Source: a virus. Taken from it: 42,171 bases of DNA. Position 1 is the stretch's first letter. Every line of letters begins with the position of its first letter. The stretch is from IMG/VR virus record IMGVR_UViG_3300047564_004512, positions 1-42,171 of that record; one strand, written 5' to 3'. Below are positions 6,487 through 14,954 of the stretch, piece after piece. Made by a program: the position numbers and the translations under genes. The notes beneath the pieces are model-generated. The model saw only the letters and a program-made list of their open reading frames with translations, was not told the DNA's origin and did no database searches.

Positions 6487-7452
6487 TTAACTATAAAGAA
6501 CTTTTGTTAGCGGATTGTTTAACTCATTGATTGAATCTTCCGCTATTTTTATAGCATCTGGATTTACATCCAAGCTGATGCAGTTTCTATTTAGATTTAA
6601 TGAAGAAATTGCTGTAGTCCCAGATCCACAGAAGGGGTCAAGCACCCAACCACCCTCTGGACAAGATGACTTTATAATACGTTCTAATAGTTTCAGTGGC
6701 TTTTGTGTGGGATACTTTCGCTTATTCTTCTCAGATCTACTGATAAAGTATACATCATCCCATAGATTTTGTACAGGGACGCCCTTAGACTCATGAGAAT
6801 AGATTTTTTTGTAAATGTTATTGCTACCGAAGTGCAATAGACCCTGCTCGTCCAAATTTTCAAGTTTTTCCTTTGTTATACGGAATCCATACTGAGGATT
6901 GTATCCTTTGTACTCAAACCGAGCACAGGGGCGACTCTTTTCGCCTGTAACCTTTGCTAAGGCATAGTAACCAACCTCATCCTTATTGTTAAAGCTGTTA
7001 GCAGCATACACTGGGTCAAGAGAGGTATACTCAACCTCAAAGTATGGACTACCTTTCCTGAAAACAACAATCGAATCTACAATATTACCCCAACCGTTTT
7101 TGATGTTGTTCTTAGGACCGCTGCGTTTCCATGAGATGTTAGTGTAGAATGCATCTCTAATCTTAGGATCTACCTTGGACAGAACCAGAGCATTTCCAAT
7201 GAAATTGTTGTGAGCATAAAGCCACCCATCTTTGTTGAGTTTTGCCCAACAGTTGTTGATTACACCCGCATACCAATCGATATAATCGTCGAAAGAACTC
7301 CAGGTATCTGAGAATCCCTTTTCTTCACCATCTTCCTCTTGCATGGTAAAATCCCTCTGCAATCCAAAGGGAGGATCCATGTAGATCAGATCAAAAGTTT
7401 GATCAATACTACCAACTTCTTCTACGGGTTTCTGTAAAATTTGTACGCTCAT
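6487..7452 (-). CDS. Beta-class DNA methyltransferase (N6-adenine or N4-cytosine)
   Basis: Motif IV DPPF is at residues 26-29, a variable target-recognition region follows, then the YPTQKP element (247-252) and motif I DPFCGSGTT (272-280). The order IV...I marks the beta class of amino-methyltransferases. At 321 residues the enzyme is complete. It should transfer a methyl group from S-adenosylmethionine to A-N6 or C-N4 in phage DNA, either to evade restriction or to regulate. No restriction partner is seen. It is preceded by a 53-aa gene with an ATGA overlap. The recognition site cannot be read from the sequence. Confidence 0.9.
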   Translation of the reverse strand: MSVQILQKPVEEVGSIDQTFDLIYMDPPFGLQRDFTMQEEDGEEKGFSDTWSSFDDYIDWYAGVINNCWAKLNKDGWLYAHNNFIGNALVLSKVDPKIRDAFYTNISWKRSGPKNNIKNGWGNIVDSIVVFRKGSPYFEVEYTSLDPVYAANSFNNKDEVGYYALAKVTGEKSRPCARFEYKGYNPQYGFRITKEKLENLDEQGLLHFGSNNIYKKIYSHESKGVPVQNLWDDVYFISRSEKNKRKYPTQKPLKLLERIIKSSCPEGGWVLDPFCGSGTTAISSLNLNRNCISLDVNPDAIKIAEDSINELNNPLTKVLYS

Positions 7453-7610
7453 ATAATGTTTGGATTCTTCTTGTGCTTAGCAATAAAGTCCCGTGCAGAC
7501 TTTTCAGTTCTACAGACTTTTAACTGTTGACCATTATATATTACCATAAGTTGGTTCCCGTAGGGAATAGCAGCGTAGGTGCCTTGCCCCACGATAAATC
7601 CTTCTTTCAT
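7449..7610 (-). CDS. Hypothetical protein, 53 aa
   Basis: The protein begins MKEGFIVGQGTYAAIPYGNQ and ends basic (ARDFIAKHKKNPNII); it may be a small beta-hairpin plus helix. A GAGGA ribosome-binding site precedes the ATG. It overlaps the methyltransferase start by ATGA and lies just downstream of a hairpin-rich region. The family is unknown. Confidence 0.7.
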   Translation of the reverse strand: MKEGFIVGQGTYAAIPYGNQLMVIYNGQQLKVCRTEKSARDFIAKHKKNPNII

Positions 7611-7655
7611 AAAATCCTCATTTTTATTTGGGGTGGAGGACCACTAGGGTCTGTC

Positions 7656-7738
7656 GGGTGAAATTACAAAAAAATCGGGTTTTCACCCTAGGCCAAGACT
7701 GGGTTCTCAGTGGGTCTAGGGTGAGACCCCAGGGGGTC
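7656..7738 (-). promoter_or_regulatory. Hairpin-rich region with mutually exclusive helices, including a terminator
   Basis: Between the helicase and the next gene the minus strand can form competing helices. GGGT-GAAA-ACCC (7677-7688) followed by GATTTTTTT looks like a short terminator. Its 5' half can instead pair as GGGTGAAA with TTTCACCC (7681-7688 with 7656-7663), or as CTAGGGTG with the upstream CACCCTAG (7684-7691 with 7716-7723). The latter is also locked in a GGGTCT/AGACCC hairpin (7712-7729). This is either a plain terminator cluster or an attenuator. Confidence 0.55.
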
Positions 7739-8981
7739 ACCGCTTCACAACGGAAACTGCTGCATCGCCCTGCTCGAAGACAATATCAACGACGTTCTGA
7801 ATCTTCTGGGCAGTGCTGATACCTACCTTGTCGAACACAGGGACACATACAAGACCAAACGATTTGGTGTACTGATCGAGAGCACCAGGAGTGATAGTAC
7901 CAGAGCGAAGTCCAGCAGCATCATCTTTGTGCAGACGAATCACACGACCGATAGTTTGAGAGATGCCGATGTAGTCCATCGAACGCATAAAGATCACAGC
8001 ATTGAGACCAGACACATTGATGCCTTCAGAAAGGATGCTGTGGTGAAGAACAACAAACTTTTTAGAGTCATCCTTACCCCAGTCGCTGAGAGTGTCGAAG
8101 AACACTTCACGATTGACCTTCTGACCATCAATCACAGCACCAGTCTTTGCTGTAATATACATGTAAGAGTAACCACGGAACTGCAGTTGAGTGATGAAAT
8201 CAGACTCAGAGATGAGGTTAACAATATTCTTGGTAGACTTAGCGCAGACCAGAACTTTGTCGCACTGATTGTCGTCGATAGTCTCCAGAAGATTCACAGA
8301 GTCACGAGCAGCAACACTAGTGAAGTTGCTAGCAAGTTGCATCTGCTTGACCACAACTTTAGGGGGAATGATGAAACCACCCTGCACAAGTTCGGGAGCA
8401 GGAACTTGACAAATTACCTGACCATAAACGGCAGTATCGTTCATCCCAGGTTTGGAAATAGTAGCAGAATGCTTAGGAGTAGCAGTGAAGAAATAGCAGC
8501 GGTTAGAAGCAGAAGAGAAATACTCCGTAGCAGGGAAAAAGTGACGTTGGACTGAATTGTGTGCTTCATCGAAATAAATGGTATCAACATCAATTTGTGC
8601 TGCCTGCAGGCGATTCAAAGAGTTGTAGGTGGTGAAAATAAGTTGGTGGCGATTTGCAACCTTACAAGCAGCATCGTGAGCTTGAATTTCAGACACTTTA
8701 GTGGTGCTGAAGTGATGAGTTTCACCACTGTGAACGTGCATCACCTCAACATCAACAATGTGCTCAAGAAACTCAGAGGAGAGTTGCTCGGCAAGAAGGA
8801 TGCGAGGAGCAACGATAACAATGGTCTGAGCAGTTTCAGACTTGAATTGGCGGATAGCGTCGAAGATCATCTTCAGAGTCTTGCCGCCGCCAGTAGGAAC
8901 GATAACCTGACCTTTGCTATACTTTTCCATAGCAGCAGTAGCGCGGGTCTGGTGGGGACGGAGTTGGATCACTGGATTCAT
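7737..8981 (-). CDS. SF2 DNA/RNA helicase (type III restriction Res-like, UvsW-like)
   Basis: The 414-residue protein has helicase motifs in order: an RPHQ start (8-11), Walker A PTGGGKT (29-35), DEAH (138-141), TATP (166-169) and motif VI QTIGRVIRL (342-350). This is a complete two-domain SF2 motor. In T4-like phages UvsW unwinds branched DNA and R-loops; this one lacks an obvious N-terminal DNA-binding extension, so I call it a general SF2 helicase, not UvsW itself. Cassette E precedes it with a very short leader. The coding DNA looks richer in GC than its neighbours. Confidence 0.85.
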   Translation of the reverse strand: MNPVIQLRPHQTRATAAMEKYSKGQVIVPTGGGKTLKMIFDAIRQFKSETAQTIVIVAPRILLAEQLSSEFLEHIVDVEVMHVHSGETHHFSTTKVSEIQAHDAACKVANRHQLIFTTYNSLNRLQAAQIDVDTIYFDEAHNSVQRHFFPATEYFSSASNRCYFFTATPKHSATISKPGMNDTAVYGQVICQVPAPELVQGGFIIPPKVVVKQMQLASNFTSVAARDSVNLLETIDDNQCDKVLVCAKSTKNIVNLISESDFITQLQFRGYSYMYITAKTGAVIDGQKVNREVFFDTLSDWGKDDSKKFVVLHHSILSEGINVSGLNAVIFMRSMDYIGISQTIGRVIRLHKDDAAGLRSGTITPGALDQYTKSFGLVCVPVFDKVGISTAQKIQNVVDIVFEQGDAAVSVVKR

Positions 8982-8994
8982 CGCGTATGAGAGT

Positions 8995-9050
8995 ATTATA
9001 GCAAAAAAGGGTCCCCGAAGGAACCCTGTGTGCAGGTTTCTAAACCGTCA
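8995..9050 (-). promoter_or_regulatory. Dyad-type promoter cassette E
   Basis: The dyad on the minus strand is TGACGG-N8-CCTGCA (9031-9050). TATAAT is at 8995-9000, a spacing of 30 bases. TG one base before the -10 makes an extended -10 (TGCTATAAT). The ATG at 8981 is only 13 bases below the -10, so the transcript would have a leader of about 6 bases. Confidence 0.7.
9003..9027 (-). terminator. Rho-independent terminator
   Basis: On the minus strand an 8-bp stem AGGGTTCC/GGGACCCT with a TTCG tetraloop (9008-9027) is followed by six T residues. It ends the operon of the genes at 9055-9970 and sits in the spacer of cassette E. Confidence 0.85.
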
Positions 9051-9054
9051 CAGC

Positions 9055-9342
9055 TCAACTAAAAATCTTATAAAGACCCCAAATTACCAGAAGTGCAAGT
9101 GTGATAGGCCAGAATTGAATTGCAATAACAATTGTAACTAAAATAGCAATTAGAAACCATGTACCTTCGATAGATCCATCACTACCAGATTCAGATCCAA
9201 CTTGACGTAAATTTCGAATGTAAATTGGTTCATAAAGATGCTCAATCTCTTGTCTAGCGGTACTCATAGATCCAGATTCTACAGTTACAGTATAACTAGA
9301 TCCCGTTGGAACTGTTTTAATTTCTGCTTTGTAAGTAGGCAT
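9055..9342 (-). CDS. C-terminal membrane-anchored protein, 95 aa
   Basis: I chose the ATG at 9342 (MPTYKAEIKTVPTG). The first 60 residues are polar, then a Ser/Gly linker, then a long hydrophobic stretch (TWFLIAILVTIVIAIQFWPI and on) making one or two membrane helices. The N-terminal part (YTVTVESGSMSTARQEIEHL) resembles small proteins with a DUF-type beta-beta-alpha start. The function is unknown. Confidence 0.7.
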   Translation of the reverse strand: MPTYKAEIKTVPTGSSYTVTVESGSMSTARQEIEHLYEPIYIRNLRQVGSESGSDGSIEGTWFLIAILVTIVIAIQFWPITLALLVIWGLYKIFS

Positions 9343-9344
9343 GA

Positions 9345-9575
9345 TCAATAACGTGAACTACAAGGTTGTCTGACTACATCATACCAACGTCTAACATATC
9401 CAGGATTCCATTCTGTTCCTGGTACATATTGCTCTCTATATACACGTCTTCTACACATAGGTGGACTTTGGTATACATGAATTTCACTATCAAAAGGTTC
9501 CCAAAACTCTTTCCAGGTAATCGCATGTGATGGTATTGATGTGAATACAATCGGCAACAGTAAAAGAAATTTCAT
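9345..9575 (-). CDS. Exported small protein, 76 aa
   Basis: A signal peptide is clear (MKFLLLLPIVFTSIPSHA, cleavage near residue 18). The mature part is rich in Arg, Tyr and Trp and has two Cys, at MCRRRVYREQY and near the C-terminus. It lies between two other small genes in one operon. The family is not recognised. Confidence 0.7.
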   Translation of the reverse strand: MKFLLLLPIVFTSIPSHAITWKEFWEPFDSEIHVYQSPPMCRRRVYREQYVPGTEWNPGYVRRWYDVVRQPCSSRY

Positions 9576-9595
9576 ACTTGTTTTATCATTTACTA

Positions 9596-9970
9596 TTACT
9601 TATAAAGATAACCACCTGCCCAATCACAACGCTCAAACATTGATTCACGGGAAGGAATAGAGAGAACATTGTAACGAACACCCTTAGCGGGTGCTTTTAC
9701 GCTAGCAGGTTTCAATACATCACCAGTCTTCTTATCAATAAAAGCGTGAATGCTATCACGACGACCATTAATATACATGAAAACTTTATGGTACTTTCGA
9801 CCAGAAGAGTCGAGTTCAAACCCATAGTTTGCTGCTTTAAGGTGACTAGCATCAGCAGTCAAAGCATCACACAACATCAGACCATACTTAACAATATTAA
9901 GATGAATAGTATTTTGAGCATCACGCTGAGCACAGAAGTCGCTGAACTCTTGGCGAGTGGGAGTGATCAT
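9596..9970 (-). CDS. Conserved cyanophage hypothetical protein, 124 aa
   Basis: I chose the ATG at 9970 (MITPTRQEFSDFCAQRD); a longer frame would start inside the promoter. The protein has a helical N-terminal half and a beta-rich C-terminal half with SGRKYHKVFMYINGRRDSIH and FIDKKTGDVLKPASV. I recall this as a common cyanophage protein of unknown function. Confidence 0.75.
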   Translation of the reverse strand: MITPTRQEFSDFCAQRDAQNTIHLNIVKYGLMLCDALTADASHLKAANYGFELDSSGRKYHKVFMYINGRRDSIHAFIDKKTGDVLKPASVKAPAKGVRYNVLSIPSRESMFERCDWAGGYLYK

Positions 9971-9991
9971 CAGTTTGTTGCGTATGAGAGT

Positions 9992-10048
9992 ATTATAGGG
10001 CAAGAGGGGTGTCCTGCAACCACCAGTGTGCCACTTATTGATCCGTTC
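9992..10048 (-). promoter_or_regulatory. Dyad-type promoter cassette F
   Basis: A weak dyad (GAACGG-N8-GTGGCA, 10029-10048) lies 31 bases above TATAAT (9992-9997). A -35-like TTGCAG lies 16 bases above the -10. The leader ACTCTCATACGC is the same as in cassette E. No strong T-tailed hairpin is seen. Confidence 0.65.
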
Positions 10049-10199
10049 CTCGCATGGAACGAATGAGATATTCAGTGAATTGTTCCATTTTATCTGGGTG
10101 CAAAGCTGCTGGATTTTGATTCATAACCGTTCTCAGAGCATTCATCTCATTCCACTCATCATCTGTTAGATTTTTATCTTTATTTTGGAAGTAGGTCAT
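10035..10199 (-). CDS. Hypothetical protein, 54 aa
   Basis: I chose the ATG at 10199 (MTYFQNKDKNLTDDEWNEMN), preceded by AAAGAGA. The protein is acidic and helical, with PAALHPDKMEQFTEYLIRSM at its C-terminal end. Its stop lies at the start of cassette F. It resembles small proteins I recall from other cyanophages; the function is unknown. Confidence 0.7.
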   Translation of the reverse strand: MTYFQNKDKNLTDDEWNEMNALRTVMNQNPAALHPDKMEQFTEYLIRSMRGTDQ

Positions 10200-10293
10200 G
10201 GTCTCTTTGCGATATATCTCAATGTTAGCATACCAATACACTACTATCTAGAAACTTAATGTTCTCTTTGGGATTGTGTTACGATTTGTAATA

Positions 10294-10548
10294 TTATTTG
10301 ACCTTGGTAAAATCCATTCTATAAATCTGACCTGAAATAGATTTATAGAATAATTGATTTGAAGGTTTATCAAATCCAATATTTTCTGGATCTAGACTAT
10401 CTAAAAACTCTTTAATGGTTTTATTTTCACTCTCTCTTCGATAAAACCAAACGGTAAAGATATCTGAAGAATCATCTTCTGGTAAGAACCCAAAACCATT
10501 TGATTTTTTAAGAGTAAACTTACCATCAAAATCCTTTGGTAAAGCCAT
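10294..10548 (-). CDS. Hypothetical protein, 84 aa
   Basis: I chose the ATG at 10548 (MALPKDFDGKFTLKKSNGFG), just 2 bases after the upstream stop. The protein is mixed alpha/beta with no membrane segment. The family is not recognised. The 94 bases between it and the next gene hold no gene; I see only a weak extended -10 (TGGTATGCT) there. Confidence 0.7.
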   Translation of the reverse strand: MALPKDFDGKFTLKKSNGFGFLPEDDSSDIFTVWFYRRESENKTIKEFLDSLDPENIGFDKPSNQLFYKSISGQIYRMDFTKVK

Positions 10549-10550
10549 TA

Positions 10551-10781
10551 TCAACCATCCGTCGAAAAGAAAGATCCCCAATTTTTTCCGTCAGAATTTT
10601 TCATATCTTCAATTTTATCAAGAATACCATCAAAGGATTGAATTTGATCAATCCTACAAATCATTTCAGCGATCCCATTACAAACAACGGGTCTTTCTTG
10701 GCGGGCAGCATATGCTAATGCATTTCTTAGGGCAGCCTCTGCTTCTTTCAGAGATTCTTCGACTGATTTTGATAGAGCCAT
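10551..10781 (-). CDS. Hypothetical helical protein, 76 aa
   Basis: The N-terminal half is an Ala/Glu-rich helix (SVEESLKEAEAALRNALAYA); a second helical part (GIAEMICRIDQIQSFDGILD) follows. It is the first gene below a canonical promoter at 10808-10836. The function is unknown. Confidence 0.75.
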   Translation of the reverse strand: MALSKSVEESLKEAEAALRNALAYAARQERPVVCNGIAEMICRIDQIQSFDGILDKIEDMKNSDGKNWGSFFSTDG

Positions 10782-10807
10782 TATTTTAAGGTATGTATCA
10801 TAGTCAA

Positions 10808-10836
10808 ATTGTATCGTAAATTGTAGGATTAGTCAA
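10808..10836 (-). promoter_or_regulatory. Canonical sigma70-type promoter
   Basis: On the minus strand TTGACT (10831-10836) and TACAAT (10808-10813) are exactly 17 bases apart. The TGA inside the -35 is the stop codon of the oxygenase gene at 10833-11561. The first ATG below is at 10781. The dyad found at the other cassettes is absent. Confidence 0.8.
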
Positions 10837-11561
10837 TCATCCTCAGTTCTTCTCCTATAACCCTCTCTCTTTAGTCTCTCATCAGTTGTTTTTTTCCAGG
10901 TAAAGTCTCTTTGTGGGTCATAGATAAATGGAGAATGTGCATGATTTTCTATAACATCTTTATAACAGATCCATCCAGTTGCTATGTACTTCTCTTTTGT
11001 ATATACAGGATTTCCTCTATGAACATGAGTAAATTGAGCAGGCCATAGAACACATCTTCCCACTTTTGGTTGAATTCTTACACCTTGCCATAAAAATTCA
11101 GTCTCTCCTTCACCCTCTGGAATATCATTTAAATATAAAATCCATGCTAGAGATCTTTCTAAAGAACTAACATCAGTTGTTTCACAATGCCATACATGAT
11201 ATCCTCCGCGTATTGGAGTTTTTTGAATTTTTACTGCTGGGTTAGTTAGTCTATCAAGAATATCAGAATATAAAATTTGATTATATGTAAAAAATACATT
11301 TTTATAGACTTCTACACACTTATCTACAGATTCTAGAAGTTTAGTAACAACTGGTTGGATTTTCTCATCATCTTTAAAGTTTAATAGATTTATTTGAAGA
11401 TCATGTCTTCCAAGATGCTTATATTCATCAAATTGATTTAGACCTAAGTGTTTCCTATCACCTCTACCTTCAAAAAAATCTATTAGAATATCACACTCTT
11501 CTTTTGTTAAACAATCATCATACGAACCAATAAAAAACTGATGAGAATGCTCCAAATCCAT
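10833..11561 (-). CDS. 2OG-Fe(II) oxygenase, prolyl-4-hydroxylase-like
   Basis: The iron-binding triad is visible as HCE (H125, E127) and a distal H179 in FTHVHRGNP, with WILYLNDIPEGEGETEF as the typical strand between. These enzymes use 2-oxoglutarate, O2 and Fe(II) to hydroxylate a substrate, and P4H-type members act on proline or other residues. At 242 residues the fold is complete. The gene follows the double-domain oxygenase by 1 base. The C-terminal tail is basic (KKTTDERLKREGYRRR). The substrate is unknown. Confidence 0.85.
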   Translation of the reverse strand: MDLEHSHQFFIGSYDDCLTKEECDILIDFFEGRGDRKHLGLNQFDEYKHLGRHDLQINLLNFKDDEKIQPVVTKLLESVDKCVEVYKNVFFTYNQILYSDILDRLTNPAVKIQKTPIRGGYHVWHCETTDVSSLERSLAWILYLNDIPEGEGETEFLWQGVRIQPKVGRCVLWPAQFTHVHRGNPVYTKEKYIATGWICYKDVIENHAHSPFIYDPQRDFTWKKTTDERLKREGYRRRTEDD

Positions 11562-11562
11562 A

Positions 11563-13089
11563 TCAAACTAACCATGTAATAATAGAATATCTAGTTCCGC
11601 TAGTTACAGGCATTACTTCATGGGGATACATAAAGTTTGATGGGAACATAATTACAGATCCTTTGTTTGGTCTAAGAACAACCTCTCTATCAAAGAAACC
11701 AAATTCACCACCGCCATAATCATCATTTAGGCACATTGTACAAGATATTGCTCTTGGTTGTTGTTTAAATGAATCAGTATGCTGAACATAAAAATCTCCA
11801 GTTTTATATCTTAGTAATTCATATCCACTGTCTTCATTTATTTCTATATCAAAATATGGGAATTTTGCTTGATATTTTGATAATGCATTAGCCACACATT
11901 CATAGAGTGCAGAATCTATCTTAGATCTATAATCTGGATTTTGGTTGATAACCTCTGGTTCAGATAATCCAATTACATTACAACGTCTAGATTCTTTATC
12001 AAGACCTCCACCAGTCAGTGCATTGTTCCACAAATCAGTATTAATATATTCATCCAATATTTCATCACACAATTCCAATGGAATAACATCATCGACTACT
12101 ACGATATAGTCAGATAGTTTCGTAGTTGATGTAGTTGAAGTAATCAATGCATTATCATTATTATCTTCAGCAAATTTTCTGTAGATAAATTTATCCTTTA
12201 TTGATTTTGTTACTGAAGTATTTTCTTTACTTTCATCAGTAATGTAATTGATAAAAGCTTTTTCATTTGTCTCATTATCAATAGGACTATCTGGTTCTTT
12301 ATTTACACTACCAGCGATTTTTTTAACTAGTTCTTCTAACTCACTCTCAAAAGTAATAGCTGGACTCATCACGTTCACCTCCTTTTCCTTAATGTTTTTA
12401 TTTTTTAAAACCTTTTTTACAAAATTGTCCGAATGTTGCTCGAATTGTTGGACATCATCTGAACTAGCAAACAATTTATTTTCTAATGCTAGATTTTTTG
12501 TGCTTTGCTCTTCATATAATTTTTTGAGCATCGCTGACTCTTCATTATTACTTACTTTATACTTATCAAAGTAAACATCAGAACATGGTCCATATGCTCT
12601 CACATAATGAGTGAAAAACTGAGCATACCATTCTCCTCTATATGCATCTCTCCAATGAGGAGCAACACATCCAAGGTAGATCATTGCGTCTCCTGGATTT
12701 AGATTAACACATCTTGGATTTCCTTCTGGAGTTTCTATCCATATTGACCACGGACGATCTCCATCTAAATGAACTGTTGCTGATATTTCACAAGCTGGTC
12801 TATCAGTATGCTTTTCTAATACAGAATCATTTTTATATATTCTACCATAGGTGTAAGTAGGCAATACTGGTGTTCCAATAATATCAGAAACATGTGATGT
12901 TTTTTCACATAGTAATTCTAGAGCTGGAAGATAATTATAACAACTGTGAGAGTTTAGAGCTTGTTTATCAGATGGAAAATTGTATTCTTCGGATACTAAC
13001 TTAAACTCTCTTGCTAATTCTTTGGCTCTATCACTGCATATGAAATTAGGAATTACTATATGGTTATTTTCTAGTAAGAAATCATTCAT
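11563..13089 (-). CDS. Fusion protein with two 2OG-Fe(II) oxygenase domains
   Basis: Domain 1 (residues about 1-178) has HTD (94-96) and H145 in APHWR. Domain 2 (about 328-508) has a P4H-like layout: VVDDVIPLELCDEI, HTD (437-439), YGGGEFGFF, then H490 and R500. Between them lies a 150-residue charged, Ser/Thr/Asn-rich linker that is probably disordered. Both domains keep their metal ligands, so both may be active. Having two catalytic domains on a linker suggests processive or multi-site hydroxylation. The gene lies between the coiled-coil gene and another oxygenase gene. Confidence 0.85.
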   Translation of the reverse strand: MNDFLLENNHIVIPNFICSDRAKELAREFKLVSEEYNFPSDKQALNSHSCYNYLPALELLCEKTSHVSDIIGTPVLPTYTYGRIYKNDSVLEKHTDRPACEISATVHLDGDRPWSIWIETPEGNPRCVNLNPGDAMIYLGCVAPHWRDAYRGEWYAQFFTHYVRAYGPCSDVYFDKYKVSNNEESAMLKKLYEEQSTKNLALENKLFASSDDVQQFEQHSDNFVKKVLKNKNIKEKEVNVMSPAITFESELEELVKKIAGSVNKEPDSPIDNETNEKAFINYITDESKENTSVTKSIKDKFIYRKFAEDNNDNALITSTTSTTKLSDYIVVVDDVIPLELCDEILDEYINTDLWNNALTGGGLDKESRRCNVIGLSEPEVINQNPDYRSKIDSALYECVANALSKYQAKFPYFDIEINEDSGYELLRYKTGDFYVQHTDSFKQQPRAISCTMCLNDDYGGGEFGFFDREVVLRPNKGSVIMFPSNFMYPHEVMPVTSGTRYSIITWLV

Positions 13090-13118
13090 TATCTTATATT
13101 ATAAACTATTAAAATTTA

Positions 13119-14537
13119 TTAGAAAGTAAAGTTTAGCATATCTCTCATTTCTTTAGACTCAAGAAGTTGCTCATAGGTAATATTATACTTCTTACATAGC
13201 TCTTGTGCCTTCTGAATCTTAGAGAACCATCCAATGATTTTGTCTATTGGTAAAGTCTCTAGAGTAATAGTAGGATCCATCATAGCTGCCTTAAAGATAT
13301 CTAGTGGATCTTCAGATTGTGCAATTTTAGTAATTGCTTTTGCAGCTCTATTCTGAGCTTCATCTCTAACAATATTTCGTGTCTCTTGCTCAACAAGATT
13401 TTCAATTGCTAGATTCTTAAGTTGTTCATATGATCTCATTTCATATTCAACATCTTTTTCAACAATCTTAGACTGAAGTTCCTTCTCTCTATTTTCAAGT
13501 TCTTTTCTATGAATTTCAATTTCAGATCTCTGAAGTTCCAGAGTTTGAGTCATAATCTCAATTGATTGATCGTGAGCTTGTTTCATCTCATCAATCTTTT
13601 TTCTTTCCAATTTGATTTGCTCTAATTGAAGTTCATTTTGTTGAATCATTGATTGAGCACTTGATTCAGCTAAATCTCTTAGTCTTTGAATTTGAGAAGT
13701 TCTTTCCTCAAGCTCTTCATACCTCTTGTTAATATCGGTAAATGTAATTTCCTTTTCTTCAGCTAACTTTGTATTTAACTCATTAATTCTTTGATATTGC
13801 GCTGAAATTTCATCTTGAGATAATTTATTTTTTTCGTTTAAAATATTCTCAGATTCTTTTAATTGATTGATTTGTGCATTGATAGATTCTTCAATTACAC
13901 TCTTCTTTTCATCAATTTTATCAAAATAAGATTTTACTGTATTATCTACTTTTTCTGCTACTTTCCCCATCTCATCATGAGCTTTTAAAAGATCTTCATT
14001 TTGTTTTTGGAAATGTTCATTCCAGAATTTTTCCCTAGCAGAAATCTCCTGTTCTGATTGAAGTCTCTTATTTTCTGCTTCTAATCTTTGCTTTTCGATT
14101 TCCAGTCGTCTCGCTTCATTTTCACTTTCAACAATTTCTTTTGTTCTTTGCACTTCTAATGCATTTTTTGCTTCTCTTATTTTTTTATTTTCTTCAATGG
14201 TATGCTCTACCATTTTCTTTAATTGCTCTTTTTCCTCATCTACACTTTGGAGTTCGAGAGACTCTTGTTCTTTACGCTGCCTCTCTTCCTCTTCCCTTTT
14301 CATACGGATCTGTTCGATCTTAGGAATTTCATCGAAAAAGATATCCAAATATTTTTGAATATAATCAAGAGACTCGATTTCCTGATTAGGATCTCTAGTT
14401 ACGAATTCAATATGACCTTTATCGTGATTCCATTGAATAGCATGAATGTGTCCATCATTAAAATTCCAAGAATCAAATATGATTGGTCTACCATCTACTA
14501 CTACTTTCTTTTCACTAGGAATAATTGTAACTCTCAT
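13119..14537 (-). CDS. Long coiled-coil protein with a tail-protein-like N-terminus
   Basis: Residues 1-50 (starting MRVTIIPSEKKVVVDGRPI, then IHAIQWNHDKGHIEF) match a module I recall at the start of phage tail-associated proteins of the DUF4376 type. Residues about 78-380 are one continuous Glu/Lys/Gln-rich coiled coil. The last 80 residues are globular and helical (DIFKAAMMDPTITLETLPID). A helical rod of about 300 residues would be some 45 nm long. It may be a virion fibre or assembly part linked to the collar proteins just upstream. The exact role is not known. Confidence 0.7.
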   Translation of the reverse strand: MRVTIIPSEKKVVVDGRPIIFDSWNFNDGHIHAIQWNHDKGHIEFVTRDPNQEIESLDYIQKYLDIFFDEIPKIEQIRMKREEEERQRKEQESLELQSVDEEKEQLKKMVEHTIEENKKIREAKNALEVQRTKEIVESENEARRLEIEKQRLEAENKRLQSEQEISAREKFWNEHFQKQNEDLLKAHDEMGKVAEKVDNTVKSYFDKIDEKKSVIEESINAQINQLKESENILNEKNKLSQDEISAQYQRINELNTKLAEEKEITFTDINKRYEELEERTSQIQRLRDLAESSAQSMIQQNELQLEQIKLERKKIDEMKQAHDQSIEIMTQTLELQRSEIEIHRKELENREKELQSKIVEKDVEYEMRSYEQLKNLAIENLVEQETRNIVRDEAQNRAAKAITKIAQSEDPLDIFKAAMMDPTITLETLPIDKIIGWFSKIQKAQELCKKYNITYEQLLESKEMRDMLNFTF

Positions 14538-14542
14538 TTTTA

Positions 14543-14920
14543 CTAGTTTCCTCCTTCAGGATTTAATAGGTTTTGATCTTCTTCATTATTTTCAATTAGA
14601 TTTTGCTGAGACTCCTCAAAAAACCTAATTTCTTCAACTGCCTCAGATGCACCATAAAACATGTTTGCTGCTGCTTCTAGAATATTTAGATTGCTTTCAT
14701 TTGCTTTTACCATTTCATTTCTAAAGGATTCAACAGCTGCTCCAGTAGAACGTTGCTGCTGTGAATTTTCAATCAAAAGCATTGGAATCCAAGAAATGGT
14801 GCAATTCCATTCATCAACTTCTTGTCCAGTATTTGGATTTATACCTCTAATATGAGTATACCATGCACATTTATTTTGAATGCATTCTTTTTTAATCAAT
14901 GGACAATAATTATTTTTCAT
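14543..14920 (-). CDS. Conserved phage Cys-containing protein, 125 aa
   Basis: The N-terminal part has four Cys (positions 6, 13, 18 and 40) in CPLIKKECIQNKCAWYTHIR and WNCTISW, likely a metal site. A conserved helix LLIENSQQQRSTGAAVESFR follows, then an acidic tail. I recall this architecture as a widespread phage hypothetical protein, often near tail genes. A T4-like late promoter (ATAAATA) lies 35 bases above the ATG. It sits 5 bases above the coiled-coil gene and may function with it. Confidence 0.75.
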   Translation of the reverse strand: MKNNYCPLIKKECIQNKCAWYTHIRGINPNTGQEVDEWNCTISWIPMLLIENSQQQRSTGAAVESFRNEMVKANESNLNILEAAANMFYGASEAVEEIRFFEESQQNLIENNEEDQNLLNPEGGN

Positions 14921-14954
14921 TACAAGTCAAATTAATAATATGTAAATTATACTG

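Noticed and set aside
7628-7819. Plus-strand 63-aa frame over the hairpin region
   Set aside because: It has no ribosome-binding site, overlaps the end of the helicase antisense, and its sequence is repeat-like.
7929-8990. Long plus-strand frames opposite the helicase gene
   Set aside because: They are antisense shadows; the minus frame has every SF2 helicase motif.
13098-13103. TATAAT just above the double-oxygenase gene as a promoter
   Set aside because: It is only 8 bases from the ATG, has no dyad or -35, and lies in AT-rich DNA where the word is expected by chance.
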